A stretch of DNA of 64,000 nucleotides from Arthrobacter gandavensis (lineage in GTDB: Bacteria > Actinomycetota > Actinomycetes > Actinomycetales > Micrococcaceae), in contig NZ_JADKYW010000003.1 of assembly GCF_015355785.1 (NCBI RefSeq), positions 124,001 through 188,000 on the forward strand, given 5' to 3'. The translations under genes were made by a program, and so were the position numbers. The notes beneath the pieces were generated by a model that ran no database searches, was not told the DNA's origin, and saw only the letters and a list, made by a program, of their open reading frames with translations. Positions 34,814 to 43,539 of this stretch are shown here, one piece after another. How positions within the stretch are numbered: the first letter of the stretch is position 1; each line of letters begins with the position of its first letter.

Positions 34814-36324
34814 GCGGACGCCTCCCCGTAGACCAGCCCGGCAACGATGCCGGCGCTCAGTGCGGAACTGGCCCGAGCATCAATCCGGTCCAGGCGGTTG
34901 GCGAACCCGGGTTCCGGCGCCACTCCAACGTTGACGACGACGGCGTCCGGGCGCAGTGCCGCAATCTCCTCGAGAGCGTCCCGCTGGGGCCCGGGTACGC
35001 CGATCCGGTCTACCAGGACAATCACGTCTGCGTCCGGTTCAAGGCCCCGGAGGTTATCCGCCCAGGCCTGCGGCGCCGTCACGGGCAGCAGGGCAAGAAC
35101 CGCTCGGCGTGACGCGAAGGCCCGCCGGAAGGCATCCGATTCCGCCGCGACGGCCAGGGTGGCCCGCGCCCGCAGGTCCACCAGCGCCAGCCGCCCCGCC
35201 GAACGTGCCACGGTGCCGCTGACATCGATTCCCGGGGCGGCTCCGGCGGCCCAGTCCGGCTCCGCGGTCTCTGTCATCGCCAGGTCCCGGGATGGTTCAA
35301 GATCAGCCGCCAGCGTCCTTACCCGGGCTGCGGCCTGCTCCAGCTGCTCAAGGAAGAGCTCTCCCGAGGCCACCGCCGCGAGCAGCGCGTTCCGGACCAC
35401 GAGGTAGTCCTGGCAGTCGGCGCCCGCTTCATCCGTGTTGCCTGGGTTGGTCCGCGGGTTGCCGATGCACAGCAGGTCCGCACCGGCCCGGATCGCGGCG
35501 ACAGCTCCGGCACCCATGCCGATGCCTTCGCGGATAGCTGCCATATCCAGTGCATCGGTGACAATGACGCCGCTGAACCCGATGGCACGCAGCTTGCCAA
35601 GGATTACGGGGTTAAGTGTGGCCGGGGCATCACCCCAGCCCGGCACCCGGATATGGGCGGTCATGACCGCGCGGACGCCTGCGCTTACGGCGGCACGGAA
35701 CGGTTCGAAGTGGATCTCTTCAATCTCGCCGGTCGCCAAACGCAGTTCGGGCAGCGCCAGATGCGAGTCCGTGTGCGTGTCACCGTGGCCCGGAAAATGC
35801 TTGGCGCAGGCCGCTACCGCGCCGGACGCCTGGATGCCGCGGACTGCGGCGGCGACGTGGGCAGCAACACCACGGGGCTCTGCCCCGAAGGACCGCACAC
35901 CGATCACAGGGTTGGCGGGGTTGGTGTTGACGTCCGCCACCGGCCCCAGAACCAGGTTGATCCCGGCAGCGGCGGCCCGCACCGCAAGGGCGGCACCTAC
36001 CGAGGTGCTCAGGCCCATGTCCCCCGCCTGTCCCAGCTGTGCAGGGCCAGGCAGGGTGGAGCCGTGTTCGGCCTCGAGGCGGGTCACCGTCCCGCCCTCT
36101 TCATCGGCGGCAATGATCGCACTGGGCCGGCGGGAGCGGATGGCTGCCGAAAGCCGCGCGGTGTCCGGGGAGATGTTCTGGCCGAAGTACACAACTCCGG
36201 CCAGGCCGTCGTCGAGGGCCTCAGCAAGCCACTGCGGAAGATCGGTGCCGAAGAAACCGGGCAGGATCACACCGTTGACGGCTTCCAGGATTCTCCGGTC
36301 CGGGACCTGCGTCGGGGCGCTCAT
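34810..36324 (-). CDS. nagZ: Beta-N-acetylglucosaminidase, GH3 (NagZ-like)
   Basis: The enzyme trims GlcNAc from muropeptides or GlcNAc-MurNAc units. The 504-residue protein has the NagZ signature KHFPGHGDTHTDSHLALPEL (about 185), the catalytic aspartate in GVIVTDALDMAAIREG and substrate-site SAIIAADEEGGTVTRLE. A C-terminal GH3_C-like domain (from about 375) makes it longer than the single-domain proteobacterial form, as in other Gram-positives. No signal peptide is seen, so it acts on imported material. The ATG overlaps the permease stop (ATGA). Confidence 0.93.
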   Translation of the reverse strand: MSAPTQVPDRRILEAVNGVILPGFFGTDLPQWLAEALDDGLAGVVYFGQNISPDTARLSAAIRSRRPSAIIAADEEGGTVTRLEAEHGSTLPGPAQLGQAGDMGLSTSVGAALAVRAAAAGINLVLGPVADVNTNPANPVIGVRSFGAEPRGVAAHVAAAVRGIQASGAVAACAKHFPGHGDTHTDSHLALPELRLATGEIEEIHFEPFRAAVSAGVRAVMTAHIRVPGWGDAPATLNPVILGKLRAIGFSGVIVTDALDMAAIREGIGMGAGAVAAIRAGADLLCIGNPRTNPGNTDEAGADCQDYLVVRNALLAAVASGELFLEQLEQAAARVRTLAADLEPSRDLAMTETAEPDWAAGAAPGIDVSGTVARSAGRLALVDLRARATLAVAAESDAFRRAFASRRAVLALLPVTAPQAWADNLRGLEPDADVIVLVDRIGVPGPQRDALEEIAALRPDAVVVNVGVAPEPGFANRLDRIDARASSALSAGIVAGLVYGEASA

Positions 36325-37163
36325 CCCTTGACCGCCCCTGCTACGAGACCTGACGAGAGCCGGCCCTGCACCACGATGAAGAAGATCATGACCGGGAGGG
36401 TGATCAGCGTGGATGCGGCCATGACGCTGCCCCAGTCGTTTGAGTTCTCCCCGAAGAACTGCTTGAGGCCAATGGCCACCGTATAGTTCTCGCTGGCGCC
36501 GCCGAGCAGGGTCATGGCGAAGATGAATTCGTTCCACGCCGTGATGAAGCTGAAGACACTGGTAGCGACCAGGCCGGGCATCACCAGCGGCAGCATGACC
36601 GAGCGGAACATCCGCCACCAGCTCGCCCCGTCCAGGAACGCCGCTTCCTCGAGTTCCACCGGAACGGCAGCCACGAAGCCGCGCAGCATCCAGATGCCGA
36701 AGGGAAGCGAGATGGTGATGTAGACGATGATGAGTCCCAGCAGGGTGTTGAGCAGCTGCAGGTCACGCACCTGGACGAACAGCGGGATTACCAGGGCTTC
36801 CAGCGGGACCATCTGCACTACCAGGATCATGAGCAGGACCGCCGTGCGGAACTTGAATCGAAAGCGGGCTACGGCGACGGATGCGAGCAGGGACAGGACG
36901 GCGCTGCACAGAACCACTGCTGCCGCGACCATCAGCGAGTTGCGCAGGAAGCGGGCGAAGCCGCCGTCGCTCAGGACGAAAGTGAAGTTCTCCAGCGAAA
37001 GTTTGGAGGGGAGCAGTCCCTGGGAGCCGCTCGCCGCGTTGGCATCGAAGGCGCTGGACATCATCCAGTAGACCGGAAAGAGAGTAAAGACCAGCAGCGC
37101 GGCTACCAGCACGGCCAGGATCGAATTGCGGCGGACACGCGCGCCGGTGGACCGAGCGCTCAC
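36321..37163 (-). CDS. Carbohydrate ABC transporter permease (MalG type)
   Basis: The 280-residue inner-membrane permease has six helices. The EAA loop, which contacts the ATPase, is VELEEAAFLDGASWWRMFRS, followed by VMLPLVMPG (about 170-200). It begins with a basic cytoplasmic tail and one TMS. It pairs with the upstream MalF-type permease (4-nt overlap) and the binding protein. No ATPase gene is in the operon, so a shared MsiK-like ATPase elsewhere is likely, as known for actinobacterial sugar importers. Confidence 0.93.
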   Translation of the reverse strand: MSARSTGARVRRNSILAVLVAALLVFTLFPVYWMMSSAFDANAASGSQGLLPSKLSLENFTFVLSDGGFARFLRNSLMVAAAVVLCSAVLSLLASVAVARFRFKFRTAVLLMILVVQMVPLEALVIPLFVQVRDLQLLNTLLGLIIVYITISLPFGIWMLRGFVAAVPVELEEAAFLDGASWWRMFRSVMLPLVMPGLVATSVFSFITAWNEFIFAMTLLGGASENYTVAIGLKQFFGENSNDWGSVMAASTLITLPVMIFFIVVQGRLSSGLVAGAVKG

Positions 37164-38134
37164 AGCTCTTCCTCTTTCATCAGGACGCGGATGTACACGA
37201 TGGTTACGGCCAGCAGCACCAGGGTCAGCAATACGGCTATCGCGGAGCCGAACCCGTACCGGTTCTGGCCGAACGATTCAACATAGGACCAGACGCCCAG
37301 GTTGAGCACGCTGCGGTTGGTGCCCGAGCCGCCCGGCATGAGGTAGACCTGCCCAAAGACCTTGAAGTCCCAGATGGTGGACAGGATGATCACCACGGTG
37401 AAGACCTGGCGGAGCGAGGGAAAAGTAATCTGGAAAAACCGGCGGAACGCGCCGGCTCCGTCCATGGCGGCGGCCTCCAGCATCTCCTTGGAGACGCCAA
37501 GCAGGCCGGCCAGCACCGTGATGGCAACAAACGGGAAACCGTGGTGCACCACGTTGATCAGCACGATCAGATAGAACGTCCAGCGGTTCGTGAACCAGTT
37601 GAAGGGCTCGTCCATCAGCCCCGCGCCCATGAGCAGCTGGTTGACGATGCCGTTGTCCGCGTCGAAGATCCACACCCAGACGTAGGTTCCCGTCACGGCG
37701 GGCATGGCCCAGGCAACCATGATGGCGCTGCCCACAACCGTGCGCCAGAACTTGCCGAGGTTGCTCATCAGCAGGGCCACCAGGGTTCCCAGCACGACTG
37801 TGCAGAACACGGCAGCGACGGCGAAGGCCACGGTATTGGGCAGCACAACCGTCCACAGCTGCCGGTCGCTGAGTGCCTCGCTGTAGTTCCCGGCACCTAT
37901 GAAATTCGTATCCCCGCTGACAATCTGGCGAAGCCCGTAATCCTGGAAGGAAAACATCAGCACGCGGATGAGCGGCCAGAGGAGCAGTGCTGCCAGGACT
38001 ATCAGCGCCGGTGCAAGCAGGAGCCACGGCCGCGATGCTGCGGCGGCGGCGCGCTTGCGGCGGCGTGGGCCTCCGGCTCCCGCCGGAGAGCTGGTGCTCC
38101 CGGAGGCAGCCGGAGACTTTACCGTGGTGGTCAT
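37160..38134 (-). CDS. Carbohydrate ABC transporter permease (MalF type)
   Basis: The 324-residue permease has a low-complexity cytoplasmic N-terminus (1-30, Ser/Ala/Gly/Arg-rich) and six transmembrane helices. Its EAA loop is KEMLEAAAMDGAGAFRRFFQ followed by ITFPSLRQV (about 220-248). It forms the heterodimeric channel with the MalG-type partner. It lies 12 nt downstream of the solute-binding gene in the same operon. Confidence 0.93.
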   Translation of the reverse strand: MTTTVKSPAASGSTSSPAGAGGPRRRKRAAAAASRPWLLLAPALIVLAALLLWPLIRVLMFSFQDYGLRQIVSGDTNFIGAGNYSEALSDRQLWTVVLPNTVAFAVAAVFCTVVLGTLVALLMSNLGKFWRTVVGSAIMVAWAMPAVTGTYVWVWIFDADNGIVNQLLMGAGLMDEPFNWFTNRWTFYLIVLINVVHHGFPFVAITVLAGLLGVSKEMLEAAAMDGAGAFRRFFQITFPSLRQVFTVVIILSTIWDFKVFGQVYLMPGGSGTNRSVLNLGVWSYVESFGQNRYGFGSAIAVLLTLVLLAVTIVYIRVLMKEEEL

Positions 38135-38146
38135 GGGTGCGTCTGC

Positions 38147-39424
38147 CTACTTCTCGTTGAGGATGCTGGTCATCTCACTGGCCGCGTCCGCAGTAGCCTG
38201 CTCCACTGTCTTTTCTCCGGAGAGGATCGACTGGATCATGGTGTTGGTGGTTTTCTTGGCCTGGACTGCACCAAAGCGCGGGGTGACCGGCAGGTATGCC
38301 CCTGCATCTACCATCTGGTCGGCGAAGGCCTGCGTGATCTCATCGGCGTCAGCAACCGTAGCTTCCAGGGCCGAGGTTTCTCCCGGGAAGTAGCCGCTCT
38401 GCGTTGCCCACTCGGCAGCGAAGTCACCCGTGGTCATGAGGTCAATGAACTCCCATGCCAGGTCCTTGTTCTCGCTGGACTCAAACATGGACAGATGCGA
38501 ACCGCCGAGCATCGAGGGGCTGTACCCGCCCTCCGGGCCGGGAATGGCGAAGGATCCGATCTTCCCCTCAAGTTCCGGGTTCTTCTCGAGGATGGCGGAA
38601 GGGGTCCAGGAACCCATCATTGCCATGCCAACCTTGCCCTGCGCAAAGTTGTCCAGGATGTCGGTTTCCTTCCACGTGGTGGCACCGGTGGTGGAGGCAC
38701 CGTCCTTCAATGCCAAATCCGTGTAGAACTGGATTCCGTCGCGGGCTTCCTTGCTGTCCAGTCCGGAGGTCCAGGTGTCTCCCGACTGGGTTGCCACCTC
38801 TCCCCCGTTGCCCCAAACCCAGGGATAGGTGAGGTTTTCCGCGTCGCCGGCCACCGGGAACGGGATGATTTCCGGGTTGCTTTCCTTCAGGGCCAGGGCT
38901 GCATCCCGGAACTCGTCCCAGGAGGTGGGCACCGCGATGCCGGCAGCATCAAAAAGGTCGGTCCGGTACACCATGGAGCGCACTCCCGCGTACCAGGGCA
39001 TGCCGTAGAGCGTGTCATCCAGCTTGCCGGGCTCCAGCAGCCCCTCGACGAGCTTGCCGTCCAGTCCCGCTTCACTGACATAGTCACCGATCGGCGCAAG
39101 GGCGCCGGATTCGGCGAATTCGGCAGTCCAGGTGCTGCCCGTCTCAGCGACGTCCGGGGTGGTGCCGCCCGCAATAGCCGTTACAAAGCGGTCGTGTGCG
39201 TCCGCCCACTGCACCATCTCCACATTCAGGGTGGCGCCGGTGCGCTCGGTGAAGGCCTCCCCTGCGCGTTCGAAAAAGTCCTCGGACTCAGCGTTGGTGC
39301 CCTGCATGATCCAGACGTTGAGCGTTTCACCGTCCCCGCTGCTGCCGCTGCTGCCTGCTGAACAAGCACTCAAACCGAGTGCGGCCGTCGCCAGGATGGC
39401 GAGTGGCAAGTGACGCTTCTTCAT
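38147..39424 (-). CDS. Extracellular sugar-binding lipoprotein (ABC importer)
   Basis: The 425-residue protein has a lipoprotein signal (MKKRHLPLAILATAALGLSA, then Cys21), followed by a Ser/Gly linker and a family-1 solute-binding fold. It displays AIAGGTTPDVAETGSTW, GMPWYAGVRSMVYRTDLFDA and WEFIDLMTTGDFAAEW, typical of oligosaccharide binders. As first gene of an operon with nagZ, anmK, a GlcNAc-type kinase and murQ, it likely binds GlcNAc/MurNAc sugars, chitobiose-like dimers or small muropeptides. The ligand is inference from context. Confidence 0.9.
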   Translation of the reverse strand: MKKRHLPLAILATAALGLSACSAGSSGSSGDGETLNVWIMQGTNAESEDFFERAGEAFTERTGATLNVEMVQWADAHDRFVTAIAGGTTPDVAETGSTWTAEFAESGALAPIGDYVSEAGLDGKLVEGLLEPGKLDDTLYGMPWYAGVRSMVYRTDLFDAAGIAVPTSWDEFRDAALALKESNPEIIPFPVAGDAENLTYPWVWGNGGEVATQSGDTWTSGLDSKEARDGIQFYTDLALKDGASTTGATTWKETDILDNFAQGKVGMAMMGSWTPSAILEKNPELEGKIGSFAIPGPEGGYSPSMLGGSHLSMFESSENKDLAWEFIDLMTTGDFAAEWATQSGYFPGETSALEATVADADEITQAFADQMVDAGAYLPVTPRFGAVQAKKTTNTMIQSILSGEKTVEQATADAASEMTSILNEK

Positions 39425-39468
39425 TGAAGTCTCCTCATACGTGGCGAATGCCCGGAACGGGTCTGAAA

Positions 39469-39507
39469 GAAGTATTCACGCAACTGCAATGTTGCGCAAG
39501 TAACTTT
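39469..39507 (-). promoter_or_regulatory. Promoter and operator of the wall-sugar operon
   Basis: On the minus strand TTGCGC (39494-39499) and GAATAC (39472-39477) form a 16-nt spaced promoter, about 45 nt before the binding-protein ATG. The palindrome CGCAAC-N6-GTTGCG (39479-39496) fills the spacer, a classic repressor position. GAAAGTTACTTGC (39495-39507) next to it has a second, weaker dyad. MurR from the end of the operon is the candidate repressor. Confidence 0.45.
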
Positions 39508-39537
39508 CATAAACTTTCCAAGTCCGGACATGAAGAA

Positions 39538-39588
39538 CGCCGGCAGACTGTGGGGTTGGTTGGGGGGAACAACCCTAGTCTGCCGGCG
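39538..39588. terminator. Two-tier hairpin downstream of the low-complexity membrane protein gene
   Basis: A 12-bp perfect outer stem (CGCCGGCAGACT) encloses an inner 6-bp stem GGGTTG/CAACCC. It lies 124 nt after the stop of the next minus-strand gene and before the promoter of the wall-sugar operon. That fits a terminator insulating the two, though it is farther from the stop than usual. Confidence 0.65.
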
Positions 39589-39711
39589 CCGGATAGTTCA
39601 CTACGCTATCCATTCATCACTCGCACCCTTATGAGGTACTAACTACGTTAGGACGGCGGTCTGAAAAGCTCCTGTCAGCAAGCTGGCAACTTCCTGAGAG
39701 TGGCCGGAAAC

Positions 39712-40482
39712 CTACGCTGCGCGCTTCATGTCCTGGACTGCCGGAGGCGGGCCCTGGGCCTCGCCGCCGGCCCGGCTGCCCGGCCGAACGGCGGATGGAA
39801 CCGGTTTCCCGGCAGCCGGACCCGAAGCCAGTTTGCCGGCCTCGGCCGGACGCGGTTTGCTGCTTTTCTTCTTTTTCGCCGAAGCTTTCTTGTTCACCAC
39901 GGACTTTCCGGCGGACGGATTCTTCCCGGCCGCACCCTTCCCGGCGGCCGGAGCCGCAGCAGGCGTGCCGGCGGCAGCCTCGGACAACGCGGCGGCGGGA
40001 GCTGCCGCGGCGCCCTCCTTGCGGCCCAGCAGTTCGCGGGAAGATGCTGCCTCAGCTCCAGGTTCGCGGAAGACCGGGGCGGCGGCAGCAACCTGCCGGG
40101 AGTCCGCGGACCACGCAGATACCGCCGGACGGGCTCCCGGACGCGCCGGCGTCAGAGCGGCACGGATTTCTTCGGCAGCAAACCGGGTCGCATCAATGAA
40201 CGCAGCCGCGGCCGCGTCTTCGGGTGCATGCTCAGCACGGCGGACTGCCGAGCGCTTCAGCAGCCGGTAAGCAGCGGATGCCACCACCACGATGGCCACA
40301 CCCGTTCCATACATCATGGCCAGGGACAGGGCCAGGGAAGTCGTCCCGCCGGAGAAGGAGCCGTACCCCGCCACCGCCAGGACAAGCCACACCAGGCTCA
40401 CTGCGGTAATGACGGAACGGGCTTTGACGTAGAAGGGGCGCTGCTGCACGCCCGCTAGCTGCGGCGGCATGATTTCTGGCAC
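39712..40482 (-). CDS. Membrane protein of unknown function with Ala/Pro/Lys-rich tail
   Basis: The 256-residue protein is not recognised. A short N-terminal region leads to two transmembrane helices (about 22-42 and 49-72). The rest is cytoplasmic by charge: an acidic helix (EHAPEDAAAAAFIDATRFAA), then a long Ala/Gly/Pro tail with a lysine block (KKASAKKKKSSKPR) that is probably disordered. The tail could bind nucleic acid or the membrane surface. No neighbour suggests a pathway. Codon use matches the surroundings. Confidence 0.7.
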   Translation of the reverse strand: MPEIMPPQLAGVQQRPFYVKARSVITAVSLVWLVLAVAGYGSFSGGTTSLALSLAMMYGTGVAIVVVASAAYRLLKRSAVRRAEHAPEDAAAAAFIDATRFAAEEIRAALTPARPGARPAVSAWSADSRQVAAAAPVFREPGAEAASSRELLGRKEGAAAAPAAALSEAAAGTPAAAPAAGKGAAGKNPSAGKSVVNKKASAKKKKSSKPRPAEAGKLASGPAAGKPVPSAVRPGSRAGGEAQGPPPAVQDMKRAA

Positions 40483-40635
40483 TGACGAGACCTCTCAAAA
40501 GCACAAACAGCAGGACTGGAAATAGGAAATTGGCCGGAGCCGGCCTGCCCTTCAACTGTAGGTTTCTCCGGCACTCTGATTGACCATTCCCGCGCCGTTT
40601 CTGCGATTCGTTACCCGTCTGGAATGAGAGATTGG

Positions 40636-41712
40636 TCACAGCCCCGCACGGGCGGGGGAAAGCGCCTCGGAAACGTTCAGGAACGGCCGCTCACCAAGCA
40701 GCTGGGCGGCGGCGAGTTCGGCTATTCCGGAAGAGGTCTGGAACCCGTAACCGCCCTGCCCCGCCAGCCAGAAAAAGCCGGGAACGGCGTCGTCGAACCC
40801 CACCACCGGCACTCCATCAGCAGCCTGCGTGCGCAGCCCCGTCCAAGCACGGCCAACGCGTCCCAGCTCCAGGCGGGCCAGCGTGTTGACCAGCGCCACC
40901 AGGCCTGCCACGTCCTCGGGCCGGTGCCGTGCGTCCTCCGGCGGGCTGGGTACCGCTTCGGACGGGGAGATCAGAACACCCTCAAGGTCCGGCCGGTAAT
41001 AGAAGTTGTCCAGCGCGCCTGCAACCATGGGCCCGTCCGCAGCGGGCGGATTGCCGGCCTCCACGATTGCGGCGGTTCGCCGGTAGGGCTGGAGTCCGCG
41101 GGGCCGGGCCCCGAACATGCCTGCCAGTGAATCGGCCCAGGCGCCGCCCGCGTTGACGACTACGGCTGCGCTGAAAGTCTCACCGCCTGCGGAGACCAGC
41201 CACTCCCCCTCGCTGCGGCTGGCGGCATCCACCCGGCGGCCGGTGAGGATACGGCCTCCGCCGGCCTCGATCCGGGCCCGGTGCCAGTCCATCAGGATGT
41301 CCGTATTGCAGGAGACGGACGTTGTATCCAGCCCTGCGGCTTCGAAGCTGCCTGCTGCCAGTTCCGGGGCGAGGCCCATCGCCTCGGCCACCGTGATTGG
41401 ATGCATGTGGCCGCTCGCACGGTCCCGGACATCCTCCTCGCGGCCCACGAGCATGAAGGACCGGGGACGCAGGATCGGTTCAGGCAGGCTGGCCTCCAGC
41501 TCCCGGATCAGGGCAAGGGTGCGAACCGTGAGGTCCTGGACTGCCGGCGGGCCGTAGCTGGGAATGAGCTGCCGTGCGGAGCGGGAGGAGGTGTGGTAGC
41601 CGAGTAAGTTCTCGGCTTCCAGGAGCACGACGCCGGTCGCCCGGACCAGGCGCGAGGCGAGGGACAGCCCCGCGATGCCGCCGCCAATGATGAGCACGGG
41701 AATCTCAGGCAT
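40636..41712 (-). CDS. FAD-dependent oxidoreductase (DAO family)
   Basis: The 358-residue flavoprotein begins with the dinucleotide-binding motif VLIIGGGIAGLSLASRL and continues in the D-amino-acid oxidase/glycine oxidase pattern: AAVVVNAGGAWADSLAGMFG at about 195 and FFWLAGQGGYGFQTSSGIAE near the C-terminus. SSRSARQLIPSYG is the usual FAD/substrate loop. The substrate, an amino acid or N-methyl compound, is unknown. It overlaps the upstream PP2C-like gene by 8 nt, so the pair is co-translated. Confidence 0.88.
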   Translation of the reverse strand: MPEIPVLIIGGGIAGLSLASRLVRATGVVLLEAENLLGYHTSSRSARQLIPSYGPPAVQDLTVRTLALIRELEASLPEPILRPRSFMLVGREEDVRDRASGHMHPITVAEAMGLAPELAAGSFEAAGLDTTSVSCNTDILMDWHRARIEAGGGRILTGRRVDAASRSEGEWLVSAGGETFSAAVVVNAGGAWADSLAGMFGARPRGLQPYRRTAAIVEAGNPPAADGPMVAGALDNFYYRPDLEGVLISPSEAVPSPPEDARHRPEDVAGLVALVNTLARLELGRVGRAWTGLRTQAADGVPVVGFDDAVPGFFWLAGQGGYGFQTSSGIAELAAAQLLGERPFLNVSEALSPARAGL

Positions 41713-42502
41713 CGGGCACCACCGTCAGGATCGTCGCGTCGTCCGCCTTTTCGCCGATGGCTTCCTGCCGGCGGCGAAGCTCCAGCAGCAGCTGCTGCGC
41801 TCCCACGGGCGTCGACGCGGCCCGGAGGAAACCACTGGGACTGTCCACCAGCCCGAGGTCCACCGCACGCCACGCCCCGTCCGAGGCCAGCACCACGCGC
41901 TTCACGGCCGGCAGACGGACCAGGTGGGCGTGCTGCACCGCTTCCGGTTCCCTCCGGGCCACCCAGAGGCGTCCCGGCGTGTTGCGCAGTTCCCGGTCCC
42001 GGCGAAGCAGCTCCCGAGCCTGGTCAGGATCTGCGGGGTGTTCGCGGTGGACACGAAGGTCCGCAGGTTCGCTGGTTACATGCACAACCGACCCGTCCTC
42101 CAGCTCCACTGCCGCATGGCAGTCAGCCAATACCATCACGTCCACGCCGCCGGCCGTGAGCTGCGCCAGGGCCAGCGCCGCACTGGGGAACCGGGTGTGT
42201 TCGCTTCCGGCCCGTTCCTGGGCCACCCGGTCCACTCGGCGAAGTGCCTCAGCCAGCACGCCGCCTGCTTCGGAACCGGCATCCGGGCCGGGCTTCGCAT
42301 CGGCGCTCTCGGCGAGCAGCAGGTCCAGTGTCCGGGCGTACCAGGACGGATTGGACGCGCCGGGCAGATCCAGTTCCGGCAGCAGGGACGTGGCCCCGTC
42401 AATCACCCAGGCGCTGGCGTCCGCATAACCGCAGCTGTCCTCGCTGACGTGCCCGTCCCCTTCGGTCTGTACACGGACGGAGTGACTCCAAGAAGTGGGC
42501 AT
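41705..42502 (-). CDS. PP2C-like serine/threonine phosphatase
   Basis: The 265-residue protein has PP2C-type features: SEDSCGYADASAWVIDGATS (metal-binding aspartate), VMVLADCHAAVEL, VVLASDGAWRAVDL and a C-terminal KADDATILTVVPDA. The first motif reads VIDGAT rather than VaDGmG, so it is a divergent group. No transmembrane segment is seen. It overlaps the FAD oxidoreductase gene and starts 20 nt after the APH-like gene, forming a three-gene run of unknown purpose. Confidence 0.78.
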   Translation of the reverse strand: MPTSWSHSVRVQTEGDGHVSEDSCGYADASAWVIDGATSLLPELDLPGASNPSWYARTLDLLLAESADAKPGPDAGSEAGGVLAEALRRVDRVAQERAGSEHTRFPSAALALAQLTAGGVDVMVLADCHAAVELEDGSVVHVTSEPADLRVHREHPADPDQARELLRRDRELRNTPGRLWVARREPEAVQHAHLVRLPAVKRVVLASDGAWRAVDLGLVDSPSGFLRAASTPVGAQQLLLELRRRQEAIGEKADDATILTVVPDA

Positions 42503-42522
42503 AGCCCATTCTGGCACGCGCC

Positions 42523-43413
42523 CTAGAACCAGGAGAGGTCGTCCGTCAGGATCTCCATGAGTGTCTCCGAACCCACCAGGTAGAGCCCGGGGTGGCGCTG
42601 CGCTCCGGCGAGCAGGTTTGAGGCCATGCACAGCGCCCAGCCTCGGGCCCGCAGCCAGACGGCCGGATCCGCGTCGTACCGCGCGCCCAGTGCTGTCCGG
42701 AAAGCGTGCCGCCCGGCCGGATTGAAAACGAGCCAGGCTGCCGCGAGGTCCGCGGCGGGGTCTCCGGCGGTAAGGTCGCCGAAATCGATGACTGCCTGAA
42801 GGGTTCCGCTGCCCGCAATGAGGTTGGCGGGGTGCAGGTCCCCGTGCAGCCACACCGGCTCCGAGTTCCAGCCCGGCAGTTCCAGCGCCTCCGCCCAGAG
42901 TTCGGCAACCCGGGCCGCATGCGGCACCATTCCCGAGTGGAGCCGTTCCTGCACGGCGTGGTCCCGGGACGCCAGCGGACCGCCCACCGCGGGGTTGCGG
43001 GGATAGTCCGGAGGGGCTGGTTGATGGAAGGCGCTCAGGAACCCTGCCAGCGGAGCGGCCAGGGGAACGTTTCGGTCCCTCGGCTGCAGCGACACATCCA
43101 GTCCGTCGTACCAGGCACTGATGCTCCAGGGATACGGGTAAGGCTCCTGGGGAACCCCGCAGTAGAGGGGCGCCGAGGTTGCCGTAGCCAGCCCGTCGGT
43201 CAGCGTTGGCAGCCACTGCTGTTCCTTGGCCATCAACACGGCCGCGTCATCCTGCCGGGGAAGGCGGACGGCATACTCGCTGCCGACCCGGAACACGTGA
43301 TTCACCCAGCCGTCGCCCACCGAAGCAATTGCCTGATCCGCTAGCTGCGGCTGCTGGGTCTGCAGCAGGCCGCGGACCAGTTCGGCATCCACCCTGAGCT
43401 GGGACGTTGGCAT
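42523..43413 (-). CDS. Aminoglycoside phosphotransferase (APH)-fold kinase
   Basis: The 296-residue kinase has the APH catalytic loop VWLHGDLHPANLIAG and the metal-binding AVIDFGDLTAGDPAADLAA. The N-lobe shows VFRVGSEYAVRLPRQDDAA. This family includes drug kinases and many metabolic small-molecule kinases; close similarity to a resistance enzyme is not evident. It is the first gene of the run with the PP2C-like and FAD genes. Confidence 0.88.
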   Translation of the reverse strand: MPTSQLRVDAELVRGLLQTQQPQLADQAIASVGDGWVNHVFRVGSEYAVRLPRQDDAAVLMAKEQQWLPTLTDGLATATSAPLYCGVPQEPYPYPWSISAWYDGLDVSLQPRDRNVPLAAPLAGFLSAFHQPAPPDYPRNPAVGGPLASRDHAVQERLHSGMVPHAARVAELWAEALELPGWNSEPVWLHGDLHPANLIAGSGTLQAVIDFGDLTAGDPAADLAAAWLVFNPAGRHAFRTALGARYDADPAVWLRARGWALCMASNLLAGAQRHPGLYLVGSETLMEILTDDLSWF

Positions 43414-43465
43414 GCCAGCACCCTACCGTGCCGCCGGACACTGCGGCAGGGCGCGTAACGCCCAA

Positions 43466-43521
43466 CGGCCCCGGAACCGGCGCATCGGGTCAGCTGACCG
43501 TCAGCACCGGTTCCGGGGCCG
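43466..43521 (-). terminator. Hairpin downstream of gatB
   Basis: CGGCCCCGGAACCGG and its exact complement form a 15-bp GC-rich stem around a 26-nt loop, which itself contains GGTCAGCTGACC. It stands 18 nt after the gatB stop on the minus strand. No U-run follows. Confidence 0.75.
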
Positions 43522-43539
43522 CTGGGGTTAGGCGCGCAG

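Noticed and set aside
37541-39361. Plus-strand open frame of 606 codons
   Set aside because: Antisense to the ABC permease and binding protein, which have full family features.
42523-43413. Aminoglycoside resistance gene
   Set aside because: The APH fold is shared by many metabolic kinases; no match to a specific resistance enzyme is visible and the context is not a resistance island.
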